A DNA stretch of 64,000 nt, taken from NCBI RefSeq assembly GCF_019801175.1, contig NZ_JAHVJR010000001.1, positions 2,480,001 through 2,544,000 of the forward strand, in the 5' to 3' direction. The notes beneath the pieces are model-generated. The model was given only the letters and a program-made list of their open reading frames with translations. It had not been told where the DNA came from and searched no databases. This stretch comes from Vannielia litorea (GTDB taxonomy: Bacteria; Pseudomonadota; Alphaproteobacteria; Rhodobacterales; Rhodobacteraceae). Positions 53,514-62,459 of this stretch are shown here, in pieces; the first letter of the stretch is position 1, and each line of letters begins with the position of its first letter. Both the position numbers and the translations under genes were made by a program.

Positions 53514-54550
53514 GCCGCACCTCCAGCCGGACGGCTGCCGCCGACCCGCTCGGCCATCGCATGGGCCTGCAAGGCAAGCTCCATCGCGAGGAAGCAGTGC
53601 TTCTGCGTCATGGCGGTATCGGTCCGGTTGCGCACATCGTCCCGCAGCTTCGCGCCATAGGTCAGCTCGGTATCGGAGGCGTCGATGTAGTGCGTGCCCT
53701 TTGCGTCGGTCAGGAACAGGTGGTTATCTCCTGCGCGGCCCTCCACATCCATGTACTTGCGCAGCTCAATCACACCCTCGGTGCCCATGATGAAGAGCCG
53801 TCCGTCCCCCCAGACAGGCGAGCCGTTGGGCGTGAACCAGTCCACCCGGATAAAGCCCGTGGCCCCCTCGGCGGCCACGACGGCATGGCCGTAGTCGAGG
53901 AAGTCGGGGTGATCCGGGTTGTCGAAATTGTCCTCCACCGCGTGCAAGATCCGCGCCTCGGTGGCCCCGGTGATCGAGAGGAACTGCTCGAACTGGTGGC
54001 TGGCGATATCGGTCAGGATCGAGCCGTTGCGGGACGGGTCCCAGAACCAGTCTGGCCGAGGATTGTTGCCCAGCTGATGCGGCCCCAGCCCGGTGGTGGA
54101 GATTACCCGGCCAATCGCCCCGGCCCGCACAAGCTCCAGCGCGCGGGCGGTAGATTTCTGCCGGTAGTGCTCGGAATAGAGGATCGAGCAGATGCGCCCG
54201 GTCTCGGCCTGCACCCGGCGCAGATCGTCCAGCTGCGCGAAGGTGGTGCAGCCGGGCTTGTCGATCATCACGTCCTTGCCCGCCCGCATCGCCCGCAGCG
54301 CCATCGGCGCCCGGTCCACCGGAATGCCCGCGCCGACCACCAGCAAAACGGCCTCGTCCTCCATGATCTGCTGCTCATCGGCCACCCGCTCGGCCTGCGG
54401 ATACTTGCCCGAGAAGATCGCGGCGAGGTCGTCTTCCACGGCGTAAAACTTGGTCAACCGGCAGCCGGCTCCCAGCATCGCATCCACTTGGCCGTAGATG
54501 TGGTTGTGGTTGATGCCGACAACGGCAAAGTCGAAGGGCTCTGAAGACAT
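53510..54550 (-). CDS. Gfo/Idh/MocA family oxidoreductase (first in operon)
   Basis: A 346-residue protein. FAVVGINHNHIYGQVDAML is an unusual HNHIYG NAD-site. VMIDKPGCTTFAQ has D-K-P in place of E-K-P. SILTDIASHQFEQFLSITGA holds the probable active-site histidine. ATG at 54550. Starts 4 bases after the permease gene. Substrate unknown, presumably a sugar or polyol. Confidence 0.9.
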   Translation of the reverse strand: MSSEPFDFAVVGINHNHIYGQVDAMLGAGCRLTKFYAVEDDLAAIFSGKYPQAERVADEQQIMEDEAVLLVVGAGIPVDRAPMALRAMRAGKDVMIDKPGCTTFAQLDDLRRVQAETGRICSILYSEHYRQKSTARALELVRAGAIGRVISTTGLGPHQLGNNPRPDWFWDPSRNGSILTDIASHQFEQFLSITGATEARILHAVEDNFDNPDHPDFLDYGHAVVAAEGATGFIRVDWFTPNGSPVWGDGRLFIMGTEGVIELRKYMDVEGRAGDNHLFLTDAKGTHYIDASDTELTYGAKLRDDVRNRTDTAMTQKHCFLAMELALQAHAMAERVGGSRPAGGAA

Positions 54551-54554
54551 TGAT

Positions 54555-55415
54555 TTACCTCTTGAGCGCGCCGAGGGCGACGCCGCGGATGATGAGCCTC
54601 TGGAAGGCGAGGAAGACGATGAACACGGGCACGAGCGAAAGTGTGGACATGGCAAACAGCTCGCCATAGAGGCTCTCGCCGCCGGAACTGTCGACAAAGG
54701 CCCGGAGCGCCAGCGGCACGGTGTATTGGCTCATGTCGTTCAGGTAGATCAGCGGGCCGAGGAAGTCGTCATAGGTCCAGATGAAGGAGAAGATCGCGGC
54801 GGTGGCCATGACCGGCGTGGAGAGCGGCAGCATGATCTTCCAGTAGATCCGCCACGGCCCGCAGCCATCCATGATCGCCGCCTCGTCGATCTCGCGCGGG
54901 ATGCCGCGGAAGAACTGGACCATCAGGAAGATGAAGAAGGCATCGACGGCAAGAAACTTCGGCACGATCAGCGGCAGGAAGGTGTTGACCCAGCCGAGCT
55001 TGAGGAAGAGCACATACTGCGGCACCAGCGTCACGTGATAGGGCAGCATCAGCGTGCCAAGCATCAGCACAAACCAGATCTTCCGGCCCCGGAATTCCAG
55101 CCGCGCGAAGGCATAGGCCGTCATCGAGCAGGCCATCAGGTTACCTACCACCGCGAAGAAGGCGATGATGAAGGAGTTCATGTAGAAGGTGGTGAAACTC
55201 TCCCGAAAGGTGAACCAGCCCTGAAAGTAGCTCGTCAGGTCAAAGCTGGTGGGCAGGGCCGTCGGGTCGGAGAAGATCAGCTCGTCGGGCTTGAAGCTCG
55301 ACATGACCATCCACAGCAGTGGGTAGATCATGAGGATCGAGGCGAACCCGAGCACGAAGTGCCGGAGCACTTGGCGACGGACCTTTGTGGCGCGGCTTTC
55401 GTTGAAGGCTTTCAT
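54555..55415 (-). CDS. Carbohydrate ABC transporter permease (MalG type)
   Basis: A 286-residue inner-membrane protein with six membrane segments and the EAA loop FRGIPREIDEAAIMDGCGPWRIYWKIMLPLSTP. It pairs with the permease at 55412 and overlaps it by 4 bases. Confidence 0.95.
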   Translation of the reverse strand: MKAFNESRATKVRRQVLRHFVLGFASILMIYPLLWMVMSSFKPDELIFSDPTALPTSFDLTSYFQGWFTFRESFTTFYMNSFIIAFFAVVGNLMACSMTAYAFARLEFRGRKIWFVLMLGTLMLPYHVTLVPQYVLFLKLGWVNTFLPLIVPKFLAVDAFFIFLMVQFFRGIPREIDEAAIMDGCGPWRIYWKIMLPLSTPVMATAAIFSFIWTYDDFLGPLIYLNDMSQYTVPLALRAFVDSSGGESLYGELFAMSTLSLVPVFIVFLAFQRLIIRGVALGALKR

Positions 55416-56365
55416 CGCTGCTCATCCTCGTAATAGACCCAGTATTTCGAGGTGCCGAAGGCGATGGCGGTAAAGATCGCGATGATCACCAGCAGGATCC
55501 AAGCCAGCGCAGAGGCATAGCCCATGCGGAAGTTGGCGAAGGCCTCGAGGTAGAGGTAAAGCGAGTAGAACATCGTGCTGTCCACCGGCCCGCCGAGACC
55601 GCCGGAGACGATGTAGGCCTGGGTGAAGGCCTTGAAGGCTTCGATGGTCTGGAGCACGAGGTTGAAGAAGATCACCGGCGCGAGCAGCGGCAGGGTGATT
55701 TTCCAGAACTGCCGCCAGCCCGAGGCTCCATCCATCGAGGCGGCCTCGTAGAGGTCTTGCGGCACCTGCCGGAGCCCGGCGAGGAAGATGATCATCGGCG
55801 AGCCGAACTGCCAGATCGCCAGCACGATCAGCGTGGAAAGCGCGTAGTCGGGGTGGGTGATCCAGGCCGGGCCCTGAATGCCGGTGACGAAGAACAGCAG
55901 TTGGTTGATCAGCCCGTCCGCACCAAAGAGCTGGCGCCAGAGCACGGCGATCGCCACCGAGGCGCCGAGCAGCGAGGGCAGGTAGAAGGTGGCACGGTAG
56001 AAGGCCACGCCCCGCACCGACCGGTCGAGCACCATGGCCAGCAGGAGCGCGACCGTGAGCTTGAGCGGCACGGACCACAGCACGTAGGTGAATGTCACCT
56101 CGATCGCCTTGCCGAGGCGGCGGTCATAGAAGGCGGCGTATTCGTAGTTCTTAAGCCCTGACCAGCGCGGCGAGGTCAGCAGGTCGTAATCGGTGAACGA
56201 CAGGTAGAGCGAGGCCAGCGTTGGCCCCAGCGTCAGCCCGAGGAAACCCACGAGCCATGGCAGGAGAAACAGGTAGCCCGCGCCATTGCGGCGCCAGATA
56301 CGGGCAAACCTTCCCTCGGTGGAGGGCGCAGAACGCCCTCCCGGATTGGTGCTGACACTGGTCAC
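55412..56365 (-). CDS. Carbohydrate ABC transporter permease (MalF type)
   Basis: A 317-residue protein with six membrane segments (WLVGFLGLTLGPTLASLYLSF first) and the EAA loop QVPQDLYEAASMDGASGWRQFWKITLPLLAP. A GTG start at 56365 gives MTSVSTNPGG and has only a weak ribosome site; no nearer start is available. Confidence 0.93.
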   Translation of the reverse strand: MTSVSTNPGGRSAPSTEGRFARIWRRNGAGYLFLLPWLVGFLGLTLGPTLASLYLSFTDYDLLTSPRWSGLKNYEYAAFYDRRLGKAIEVTFTYVLWSVPLKLTVALLLAMVLDRSVRGVAFYRATFYLPSLLGASVAIAVLWRQLFGADGLINQLLFFVTGIQGPAWITHPDYALSTLIVLAIWQFGSPMIIFLAGLRQVPQDLYEAASMDGASGWRQFWKITLPLLAPVIFFNLVLQTIEAFKAFTQAYIVSGGLGGPVDSTMFYSLYLYLEAFANFRMGYASALAWILLVIIAIFTAIAFGTSKYWVYYEDEQR

Positions 56366-56371
56366 TGGAGT

Positions 56372-57652
56372 TTACCGCTTCAGGATACGCGCGGCGTCGT
56401 CATACCAGGCGGTTGCGCCCTCTTCCGGCGTGACCTGGCCGAACGCCACCGACTCCCAGGCCGGCCGCAGGGCGCGGTCGATCTCGCCGGCATTGGCCGG
56501 CGGCGGGGGCGGCAGCGCACCCACGCGGGTGTCGACCATGTTGAGGAAACGGATGATCTTCTGCTCGGTCTCGGTGAGGCCGGGGGTGATGCGCTCGCGG
56601 ATGGAAGCATCGGCGGTCACACCACGCTCGATGAGCAGAATGTCGTTGGCGCCCTCGTCGCTGACGAAGAAGCTGATGAACTTCGCCGCAGCCGCCTTGT
56701 CGCCCGCATTGGCCGACATCGAGAAGAACATCGAAGGCTTCATGTAATGCCCCGGGCTGTCGCCTGCGTTGGGGATCATCACGATATCCACCTCGTCGGT
56801 CATCAGCTGCTGGTTGCCGACAAGCTGGTTGGAATGGATGAAGCCGAACAGCGACTTGCCGTTCACATGCATCCGCTCTTCCATCTTGCCGCTGTCCTGC
56901 GCCTGCACGTCGGCAGGCTGGGTCAGCCCCTCGTCCTGCATCATCTTCCAGTAGACGAAGTAGTCGATCACGTCCTGCACATCGAAGCCGAGCTCGCCTT
57001 CGGAGGTGTAAAGATCCTTGCCGCGCGACCGGACCCAAGTTTGCAGCCGTGGCTCCTGGCTGCCCATGTTCTCCGAGAAGGCCATGCCATCGGGCAGCTG
57101 ATCCTTCAGCTCCTTGCCGATGTTCACAAAGTCCTCGGTTGTCCACGTGGTGCTGTCGGGCAGCTCGTAGCCGATGTTGCTGAGCACGGCCTTGTTGTAG
57201 ACGTGGGTCATCGAGTTGGCGCCCAGCGAGATGCCGTAGGTCTTGCCGTCGACCATGCCACCCTTGAGCTGGTTCTCGTCGTAGTCCGACACGTCGATCT
57301 CGTTGCCGAAGTAGCCGTCAAGCGGCTCAAGCTGGCCGCGCCGCGCCCATTCGAAGATGTAGCGATAGTCCATCTGGAGCACGTCGGGCAGGCTGTTGCC
57401 CGCGGCCTGCGTGGCCAGCTTCTGCCAGTAGTCGCCCCATGCGTAGGTTTCGGGCACCACCTCACCCATGCCGCCGCCCTCGTAGAGTTCGACCACGGCA
57501 TTGGTGCGCTTGTCGCGCTCCGGGTTGCCCCACCAGATCAGGCGCACGCTGCCGTTTGCCTGTGCCAGAGCACCGGTGCTGGCCAGCGCCCAGAGTGACG
57601 CGCCGCCGCCCATCAGGCGGCCGAATCCGCGACGATCCATCTTCAGTGTCAT
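56372..57652 (-). CDS. Extracellular sugar-binding protein of ABC transporter
   Basis: A 426-residue family 1 solute-binding protein. The leader holds a possible Tat motif, MDRRGFGRLMGGGASLWALAS, ending about ALAQ. The binding domain follows (VRLIWWGNPERDKRTNAVVELYE, KTYGISLGANSMTHVYNKAVL, PSMFFSMSANAGDKAAAAKFISFFVSDEGA). GGGAGGAAAT precedes the ATG. It is the first gene of the sugar operon and lies under a TetR operator at 57734. Confidence 0.93.
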   Translation of the reverse strand: MTLKMDRRGFGRLMGGGASLWALASTGALAQANGSVRLIWWGNPERDKRTNAVVELYEGGGMGEVVPETYAWGDYWQKLATQAAGNSLPDVLQMDYRYIFEWARRGQLEPLDGYFGNEIDVSDYDENQLKGGMVDGKTYGISLGANSMTHVYNKAVLSNIGYELPDSTTWTTEDFVNIGKELKDQLPDGMAFSENMGSQEPRLQTWVRSRGKDLYTSEGELGFDVQDVIDYFVYWKMMQDEGLTQPADVQAQDSGKMEERMHVNGKSLFGFIHSNQLVGNQQLMTDEVDIVMIPNAGDSPGHYMKPSMFFSMSANAGDKAAAAKFISFFVSDEGANDILLIERGVTADASIRERITPGLTETEQKIIRFLNMVDTRVGALPPPPPANAGEIDRALRPAWESVAFGQVTPEEGATAWYDDAARILKR

Positions 57653-57733
57653 GATTTCCTCCCAAATTTCTTTTGAGCAGGCTCCTCCTCCGAGCCCGGC
57701 CGGAGGGCCCTCCCAGACCCCGGCAGAAAAAAG

Positions 57734-57749
57734 GTAACTCGCTGGTTAC
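57734..57749. promoter_or_regulatory. TetR operator of the sugar operon, GTAACTCGCTGGTTAC
   Basis: A 16-bp site (GTAACnnGCnnGTTAC) upstream of the binding-protein gene and overlapping the stop of the TetR gene. On the minus strand a TTGCCA at 57759-57754 lies 17 bases before TACCTT, so the site fills the spacer of a candidate promoter. It is identical, as reverse complement, to the site at 58461. Confidence 0.85.
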
Positions 57750-58405
57750 TTTCTGGCAACTGTTTTGAAGCTGAGGTAGCTCATCGCCACGTCCACGGCG
57801 TGAGCACGGCGCTCGGCGAGGCCGACCTCGGAGTTGAGCGAGGCATCGAAAACCACTGAAAGTGTGTGGATATTCGAGAAGAAGAAGTAACTGAGCCCGG
57901 CGATGGTGATGTACATCTGAACCGGATCGACCCCGCCCCGGAACACGCCAGCAGCCTCGCCCTCGGCAAGAACATGCCGGATCTGCCCGATGATCGGAGA
58001 GTTCATCTCCTTCAGCTCCGGCATCTCGGCCACGAATCGGGCGCGCTGGATGTTCTCGGTCGCCAGAAGCCGCAGAAACCACGGGTTGGCGTGGAAGTGG
58101 TCGAAGGTGAAGCCAACGAGCTTGGCCATCGCGTCATAGGGTGGCAGCGCGCCCAGATCGAGCTTGCGCTCGGCGGCACGGATATCCTGATAGGCCTCCA
58201 GCAGGACCGCCGTATAAAGCTCGGTCTTGGAGCCGACATATTCGTAGATCAGCCGCTTGTTGGCCCCGGCCCGCTTGGCCACGCGATCCATCCGCGCCGC
58301 CTCCAGCCCGTATTCGACAAACTCCACCCGGGCGCTGTCCAGAATGTCGCGCGTGGTCTTCTCGCGGTTCCACTCCCGCTTTTTCGGCTTTGCCGTTTGA
58401 TCCAT
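57746..58405 (-). CDS. TetR family regulator of the sugar island
   Basis: A 219-residue regulator. The HTH is at about 14-60 (KTTRDILDSARVEFVEYGLEAARMDRVAKRAGANKRLIYEYVGSKTELYTAVL). The ATG at 58405 follows AGGAGG, so the longer upstream frame is rejected. It lies between two copies of one operator, one at its own 5' side and one at its 3' end. TetR control of a MalEFGK-type transporter is unusual; LacI or GntR families are more common. Confidence 0.93.
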   Translation of the reverse strand: MDQTAKPKKREWNREKTTRDILDSARVEFVEYGLEAARMDRVAKRAGANKRLIYEYVGSKTELYTAVLLEAYQDIRAAERKLDLGALPPYDAMAKLVGFTFDHFHANPWFLRLLATENIQRARFVAEMPELKEMNSPIIGQIRHVLAEGEAAGVFRGGVDPVQMYITIAGLSYFFFSNIHTLSVVFDASLNSEVGLAERRAHAVDVAMSYLSFKTVARK

Positions 58406-58460
58406 GGCCAAACCCTCCTGCCGCAGCATATCCGTTGACACCCCGGATTGACCATACATA

Positions 58461-58476
58461 GTAACCAGCGAGTTAC
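58461..58476. promoter_or_regulatory. TetR operator, GTAACCAGCGAGTTAC, divergent promoter
   Basis: The same 16-bp element as at 57734, in the gap between the TetR gene and the divergent dehydrogenase. A TTGACC at 58448-58453 lies just upstream on the plus strand, so the operator sits at a likely promoter of the gene at 58493. Confidence 0.85.
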
Positions 58477-58492
58477 TTTTGGGAGGAGTAGC

Positions 58493-59737
58493 ATGATCTC
58501 AGCCACTAACAAGCGCCGGGTCGCCATCGTGGGCACCGGGCATCGCGGCACCGGTACCTGGGGCACCGATGCCCCCGCAACCTGCGCCGACGAGATCGAA
58601 CTCGTCGGCCTGTCCGACCTCAACGCCGCCCGCCTCGCCGTGGCGCGCGGGCGCACGGCAGGGGAGCCGCAGGTCTCGACCGATCTCGATGAGATGCTCT
58701 CCGCCACCAAGCCGCACACCCTGCTCGTCTGCACCCGCGACGACACCCACGCCGGCATCATCGTGAAGGCGCTGGAGGCGGGGATCGACGTGGTCACCGA
58801 AAAGCCCATGGCCACCACCGCTGAAGACGTGCGCGCCATCGTCGAGGCCGAGGCTCGCACCGGCCGCCGGGTGGATGTGGCCTTCAACTACCGGTTCGCA
58901 CCGACCTCGCGCAAAATCCGAGAGCTGCTCGCCTCCGGGCGTATCGGCAAGGTGACCTCCTGCGACTTCCACTGGTATCTCGACACCTCCCACGGCGCCG
59001 ACTACTTCCGCCGCTGGCATGCCTACAAAAAGAACTCCGGCTCGCTCTTCGTCCACAAGGCGACCCACCATTTCGACTTGTTGAACTGGTGGATCGATAG
59101 CGACCCGAAGCGGGTCTTCGCCCAAGGCGCGCTCAACGTCTACGGCCACAACGGCCCGTTCCGCGGCATTCGCTGCAAGGGCTGTGATCACGCCGCCGAG
59201 TGCCGGTTCTACTGGGACATGAGCGCCAATCCCGACCTCGATGCGCTCTACGAGGGGCCCTCGGCAGAGGACGGCTACGTGCGGGATGGCTGCGTGTTCC
59301 GCGAAGATATTGACATCTACGACACTATGTCGGCCACCCTCGAATACGAGAACGGCGTGCAGGTGAGCTACTCGCTTAATGCCGCCATGCCCATTGAGGG
59401 CTACCACCTCGCCTTCAACGGCACCCATGGCCGAATCGAGGTGCGCATGTATGAAAAGCAGGCCTTCGATGCGCCGTCCGGGCAAGATGAGATCTTGGTG
59501 CTCGGTACCGATCGCTCGGTGGAGCGGATCGTAGTGGAGCATGGGCCGGGCGGCCACTTCGGCGGCGACCCGCTGCTGCACCGCGCGCTCTTCACGCCCG
59601 AAAAGGACGACCCCGCAGGCCAGCGCGCCGGCTCCCGCGCCGGTGCGCTATCGGTCCTCACAGGCGTCGCCGCGACCCGCAGCGCCGAAACCGGCCAGCC
59701 GGTGGAGATCGCGACGCTGCTAGCGGGAACCGCGTAG
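58493..59737 (+). CDS. Gfo/Idh/MocA family oxidoreductase with a Cys cluster
   Basis: A 414-residue dehydrogenase: RVAIVGTGHRGTGTWGTDAP (NAD site), VVTEKPMATTAEDVRAIVEAE (E-K-P) and FVHKATHHFDLLNWWIDSD (catalytic His). A cysteine group C228-x2-C231-x5-C237 (CKGCDHAAECRFY) with C267 suggests a bound metal or iron-sulfur site. GGGAGGAGTA precedes the ATG. It has its own copy of the TetR operator and is the divergent partner of the sugar operon. Confidence 0.92.
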   Translation: MISATNKRRVAIVGTGHRGTGTWGTDAPATCADEIELVGLSDLNAARLAVARGRTAGEPQVSTDLDEMLSATKPHTLLVCTRDDTHAGIIVKALEAGIDVVTEKPMATTAEDVRAIVEAEARTGRRVDVAFNYRFAPTSRKIRELLASGRIGKVTSCDFHWYLDTSHGADYFRRWHAYKKNSGSLFVHKATHHFDLLNWWIDSDPKRVFAQGALNVYGHNGPFRGIRCKGCDHAAECRFYWDMSANPDLDALYEGPSAEDGYVRDGCVFREDIDIYDTMSATLEYENGVQVSYSLNAAMPIEGYHLAFNGTHGRIEVRMYEKQAFDAPSGQDEILVLGTDRSVERIVVEHGPGGHFGGDPLLHRALFTPEKDDPAGQRAGSRAGALSVLTGVAATRSAETGQPVEIATLLAGTA

Positions 59738-59762
59738 ATATGGACGTGGGTGGGCTGACGCC

Positions 59763-61136
59763 TCAGCCGACCCGCCCGCGCCAAACCTCCGCATAACGGG
59801 CCATCTCCGCCGTTCCGTGGTGAACGCCGCTCGCCTGCCGCCCCGCGATCAGGCTGCGGTCCACACCGGGGTGCAACAGGGCCGCGCCCTCGCTGGTGCC
59901 GGTGGCGCTGGTCATCGCATGCACCTCCGCCTCGCTCGCGGCGGCCAGCATGTCGAGATAGCAGGCATTGCGGGCAAAGGGCCCCTCCACATGGATCGGC
60001 CCGCGATGCCCGATCAGCCGCAGGCAGGCGTCGGTGACAAGGGCGAGGTAAAAACCCACCGCCGCACTCCGGGCGCCCGAGCCTGCGGGCAGCTCGCCTC
60101 CCAGCCACTGTGCCTCATGCCCCTGAAACGGCCCGCTGCCCGGCACCACCGCGGGCAGCAGCATCACCGCCTCCCGCAAGACCGCGTCGCACTCGTCAGC
60201 GGAAGGTTCCACCTGCGCCCCCTCCATCAGCAGGTCATGCTCCCGCCCCCCCATGAAACGGGCCGAAGGCACCGGGTCGCCGAAGGCGTTCACGTTCACC
60301 AGCGTGTCGCGCGCCGGATCGAGCGCCACCGGCGCACCGCCGATGGCCATGGCGATCACCCATGTGCCGGTCGAGACCACACTGAAGGGCGCCTCCCGCG
60401 CCAGCAGATGCGCCAAGAGCGAAGCGTTGGAGTCGTGGATGCCGCAATAGACCGGTGTGTCAGCCGCCAGCCCCGTCTGCGCCGCGATCTCCGGCAGGAC
60501 CTTACCCAACACCTCCCCCGGCTGCCGCGTCGGCGCCAGCAGCCCGGCAATGCCAAGCCGCTCCACAAGGCTCGATGTTGCGCCGGTAAAGGGGTTCCAC
60601 AGGTCGGTATGGCAGCCCAGCGAGGTCATATCGCTGGCAGCAACCCCGGTGAGCCGATAGCCCCAGTATTGCGGGTAGGTCACGATATGACGCACCCGCG
60701 CTTTCAGCCCCGGATCTTCGCTGAACTGCCAGAACAGCTGGGCGCCGAGGTTCAGCCCCGTCCCGAGCCGGGGCGCGCCGGTTTCGGCAAAATCCGGGCG
60801 GATCGCGTCATACTCCGCCGCCAGCCCGTCCGGCCCGGCATGCTCGTAATCGAGGATCGGCGCGGCCAGCACGCCGCCCTCCCCGATCAGCGCGGCGGAT
60901 GCCCCGTGGGTCGTGACCGAGATCGCATCCACCCCATGCGCGGCCTGAAACTGTGACAGCCCCTCCAGCAGAAACGCCCAATGCCCCTCCACGTCGAAAT
61001 GCGGCCAGGGCGGGCCGGACAGCACCCTGTTGGGGCGGGTCAGCACCGCCACCTCGGCAAGGCTCTCCAGATCGACCAGCGCCAGCTTGGCGTTGGTCTT
61101 GCCAACGTCGATGACGGCGATGTGGCCCGCAGTCAT
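59763..61136 (-). CDS. rhaK: FGGY family carbohydrate kinase (rhamnulokinase RhaK type)
   Basis: A 457-residue kinase: IAVIDVGKTNAKLALVDL (ATP phosphate loop), YCGIHDSNASLLAHL and VVSTGTWVIAMAIGG (adenosine site). Its neighbours (mutarotase RhaU and RhaQ/RhaP/RhaT) in the same order as rhizobial rhaTPQUK make L-rhamnulose or a similar substrate likely. The start at 61136 overlaps the RhaU stop by 4 bases. Confidence 0.85.
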   Translation of the reverse strand: MTAGHIAVIDVGKTNAKLALVDLESLAEVAVLTRPNRVLSGPPWPHFDVEGHWAFLLEGLSQFQAAHGVDAISVTTHGASAALIGEGGVLAAPILDYEHAGPDGLAAEYDAIRPDFAETGAPRLGTGLNLGAQLFWQFSEDPGLKARVRHIVTYPQYWGYRLTGVAASDMTSLGCHTDLWNPFTGATSSLVERLGIAGLLAPTRQPGEVLGKVLPEIAAQTGLAADTPVYCGIHDSNASLLAHLLAREAPFSVVSTGTWVIAMAIGGAPVALDPARDTLVNVNAFGDPVPSARFMGGREHDLLMEGAQVEPSADECDAVLREAVMLLPAVVPGSGPFQGHEAQWLGGELPAGSGARSAAVGFYLALVTDACLRLIGHRGPIHVEGPFARNACYLDMLAAASEAEVHAMTSATGTSEGAALLHPGVDRSLIAGRQASGVHHGTAEMARYAEVWRGRVG

Positions 61137-61447
61137 GGCATGTGGAAGACGGGCGTCAACGGCACCGCCACCGGCTCGTTGTCTGGCTTCGTTTCCATGA
61201 TGTCCGCCATATGCGCCCACCACTTCTGCATGATCTCAAGGCCCGGCAGCGCATCCATCCCGTGGTCGTCGGTGCGCCAGAGCACGCCAAAGAGCAGGCC
61301 GGTTTCCTCATCGAGATGGATCGAGTAGTCACTCACCCCGGCCTCTTTGAGCAGCGTCACCAGCTCGGGCCAGATCTCGTCATGCCGCTTCTTGTACTCA
61401 TCGCGGCAACCGGGGTTGAGCCTCATCCTGAAGGCATATTTCTCCAT
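61133..61447 (-). CDS. rhaM: L-rhamnose mutarotase
   Basis: A 104-residue protein: KYAFRMRLNPGCRDEYKKRHDEIWPELVTLLKEAG with H22, the catalytic histidine of the E. coli enzyme at the same position, and YSIHLDEETGLLFGVLW. It interconverts the anomers of L-rhamnose. In rhizobia it is called rhaU. It sits between the permease and kinase genes. Confidence 0.95.
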   Translation of the reverse strand: MEKYAFRMRLNPGCRDEYKKRHDEIWPELVTLLKEAGVSDYSIHLDEETGLLFGVLWRTDDHGMDALPGLEIMQKWWAHMADIMETKPDNEPVAVPLTPVFHMP

Positions 61448-61457
61448 GTCATTCCCC

Positions 61458-62459
61458 TTAGGCCCGCGCGGCGCGGCGGCGCCACTTTTCCCACAGACGG
61501 GGCAGCGCGATCACCCCGATCAGCAGCAGGCCGATCATGATCGACATCACGATGCCCGGCACGTTCAGCAGCCCCAGCCCGAAAGTGACCAGCCCCATGA
61601 CGAAGGCGGCGATCACCACACCGGGGATGCTGCCCGATCCGCCGAGGATGTTCACCCCGCCCAGCACCACCATCGTCACCACCTCCAACTCCCAGCCGAA
61701 GGCGATGGAAGGCCGGGTGGAGCCGAGCCGCGAGGTCAGGCACACCGCCGCGACCCCGGCCATCAGCCCGGTGAGCAGGAAGAGGATGAACTTCACCCGC
61801 GCCACCCGGATGCCAGAGAACAGCGCACCGGTGGGGTTGTTGCCAATGGCATAGACGGCCCGGCCAAAGTTGGTCTTGTGCAGCACAACGCCATAAATCA
61901 CCGCGAGCAGGGCAAAGAGCACCAGCTCGAAGGAAATCACCCAGAACACGTAGCCCTGCCCGAAGAAGGCAAAGTCGGCCGGGTAGCCCTTGTAGACCTG
62001 ATCGCCCAGCACGATATAGCTGATCCCCCGGAACAGGCTCATGGTGCCGATCGTCACCACGATCGAGGGCAACCCGAGCCGGGTGACGAGCACCGCATTG
62101 AACGCGCCGCAGGCCAGCCCGGTCGCCAGCCCGATCAGCACCAGCCCCGGCGTGCCGACGCCAAACTGCACCGCCGCCCCCATCGCCGTGGAGGCCAGCG
62201 CGATGATCGCAGCCACGCTCAGGTCTATCTCGCCCGAGATGATGAGCAGTGCCATGGCAAAGGCGATCATGGCCTTCTCGGTGAAGTTGAAGGTCGCGTC
62301 CGAGAGGTTCCACGCGTTCAGGAAGTATGGGGAGGCAAAGCTGTTGGCGATGAAGATCGCCACCGCCACCAGCAGCAGCAGGCTCTCCCAGCTTTTCAGC
62401 CGCGCCTCCAGCGGCGAGCGCAAGCGGTCGGGGATATGCCGTGTCGTCGTCTCGCTCAT
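61458..62459 (-). CDS. rhaQ: Sugar ABC transporter permease, RhaQ type
   Basis: A 333-residue membrane protein with eight to ten hydrophobic segments and the ribose-type features ISGEIDLSVAAIIALASTAMGAAVQ, GRAVYAIGNNPTGALFSGI and GGVNILGGSGSIPGVVIAAFVMG. Its ATG overlaps the stop of rhaP by 4 bases. Confidence 0.93.
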   Translation of the reverse strand: MSETTTRHIPDRLRSPLEARLKSWESLLLLVAVAIFIANSFASPYFLNAWNLSDATFNFTEKAMIAFAMALLIISGEIDLSVAAIIALASTAMGAAVQFGVGTPGLVLIGLATGLACGAFNAVLVTRLGLPSIVVTIGTMSLFRGISYIVLGDQVYKGYPADFAFFGQGYVFWVISFELVLFALLAVIYGVVLHKTNFGRAVYAIGNNPTGALFSGIRVARVKFILFLLTGLMAGVAAVCLTSRLGSTRPSIAFGWELEVVTMVVLGGVNILGGSGSIPGVVIAAFVMGLVTFGLGLLNVPGIVMSIMIGLLLIGVIALPRLWEKWRRRAARA

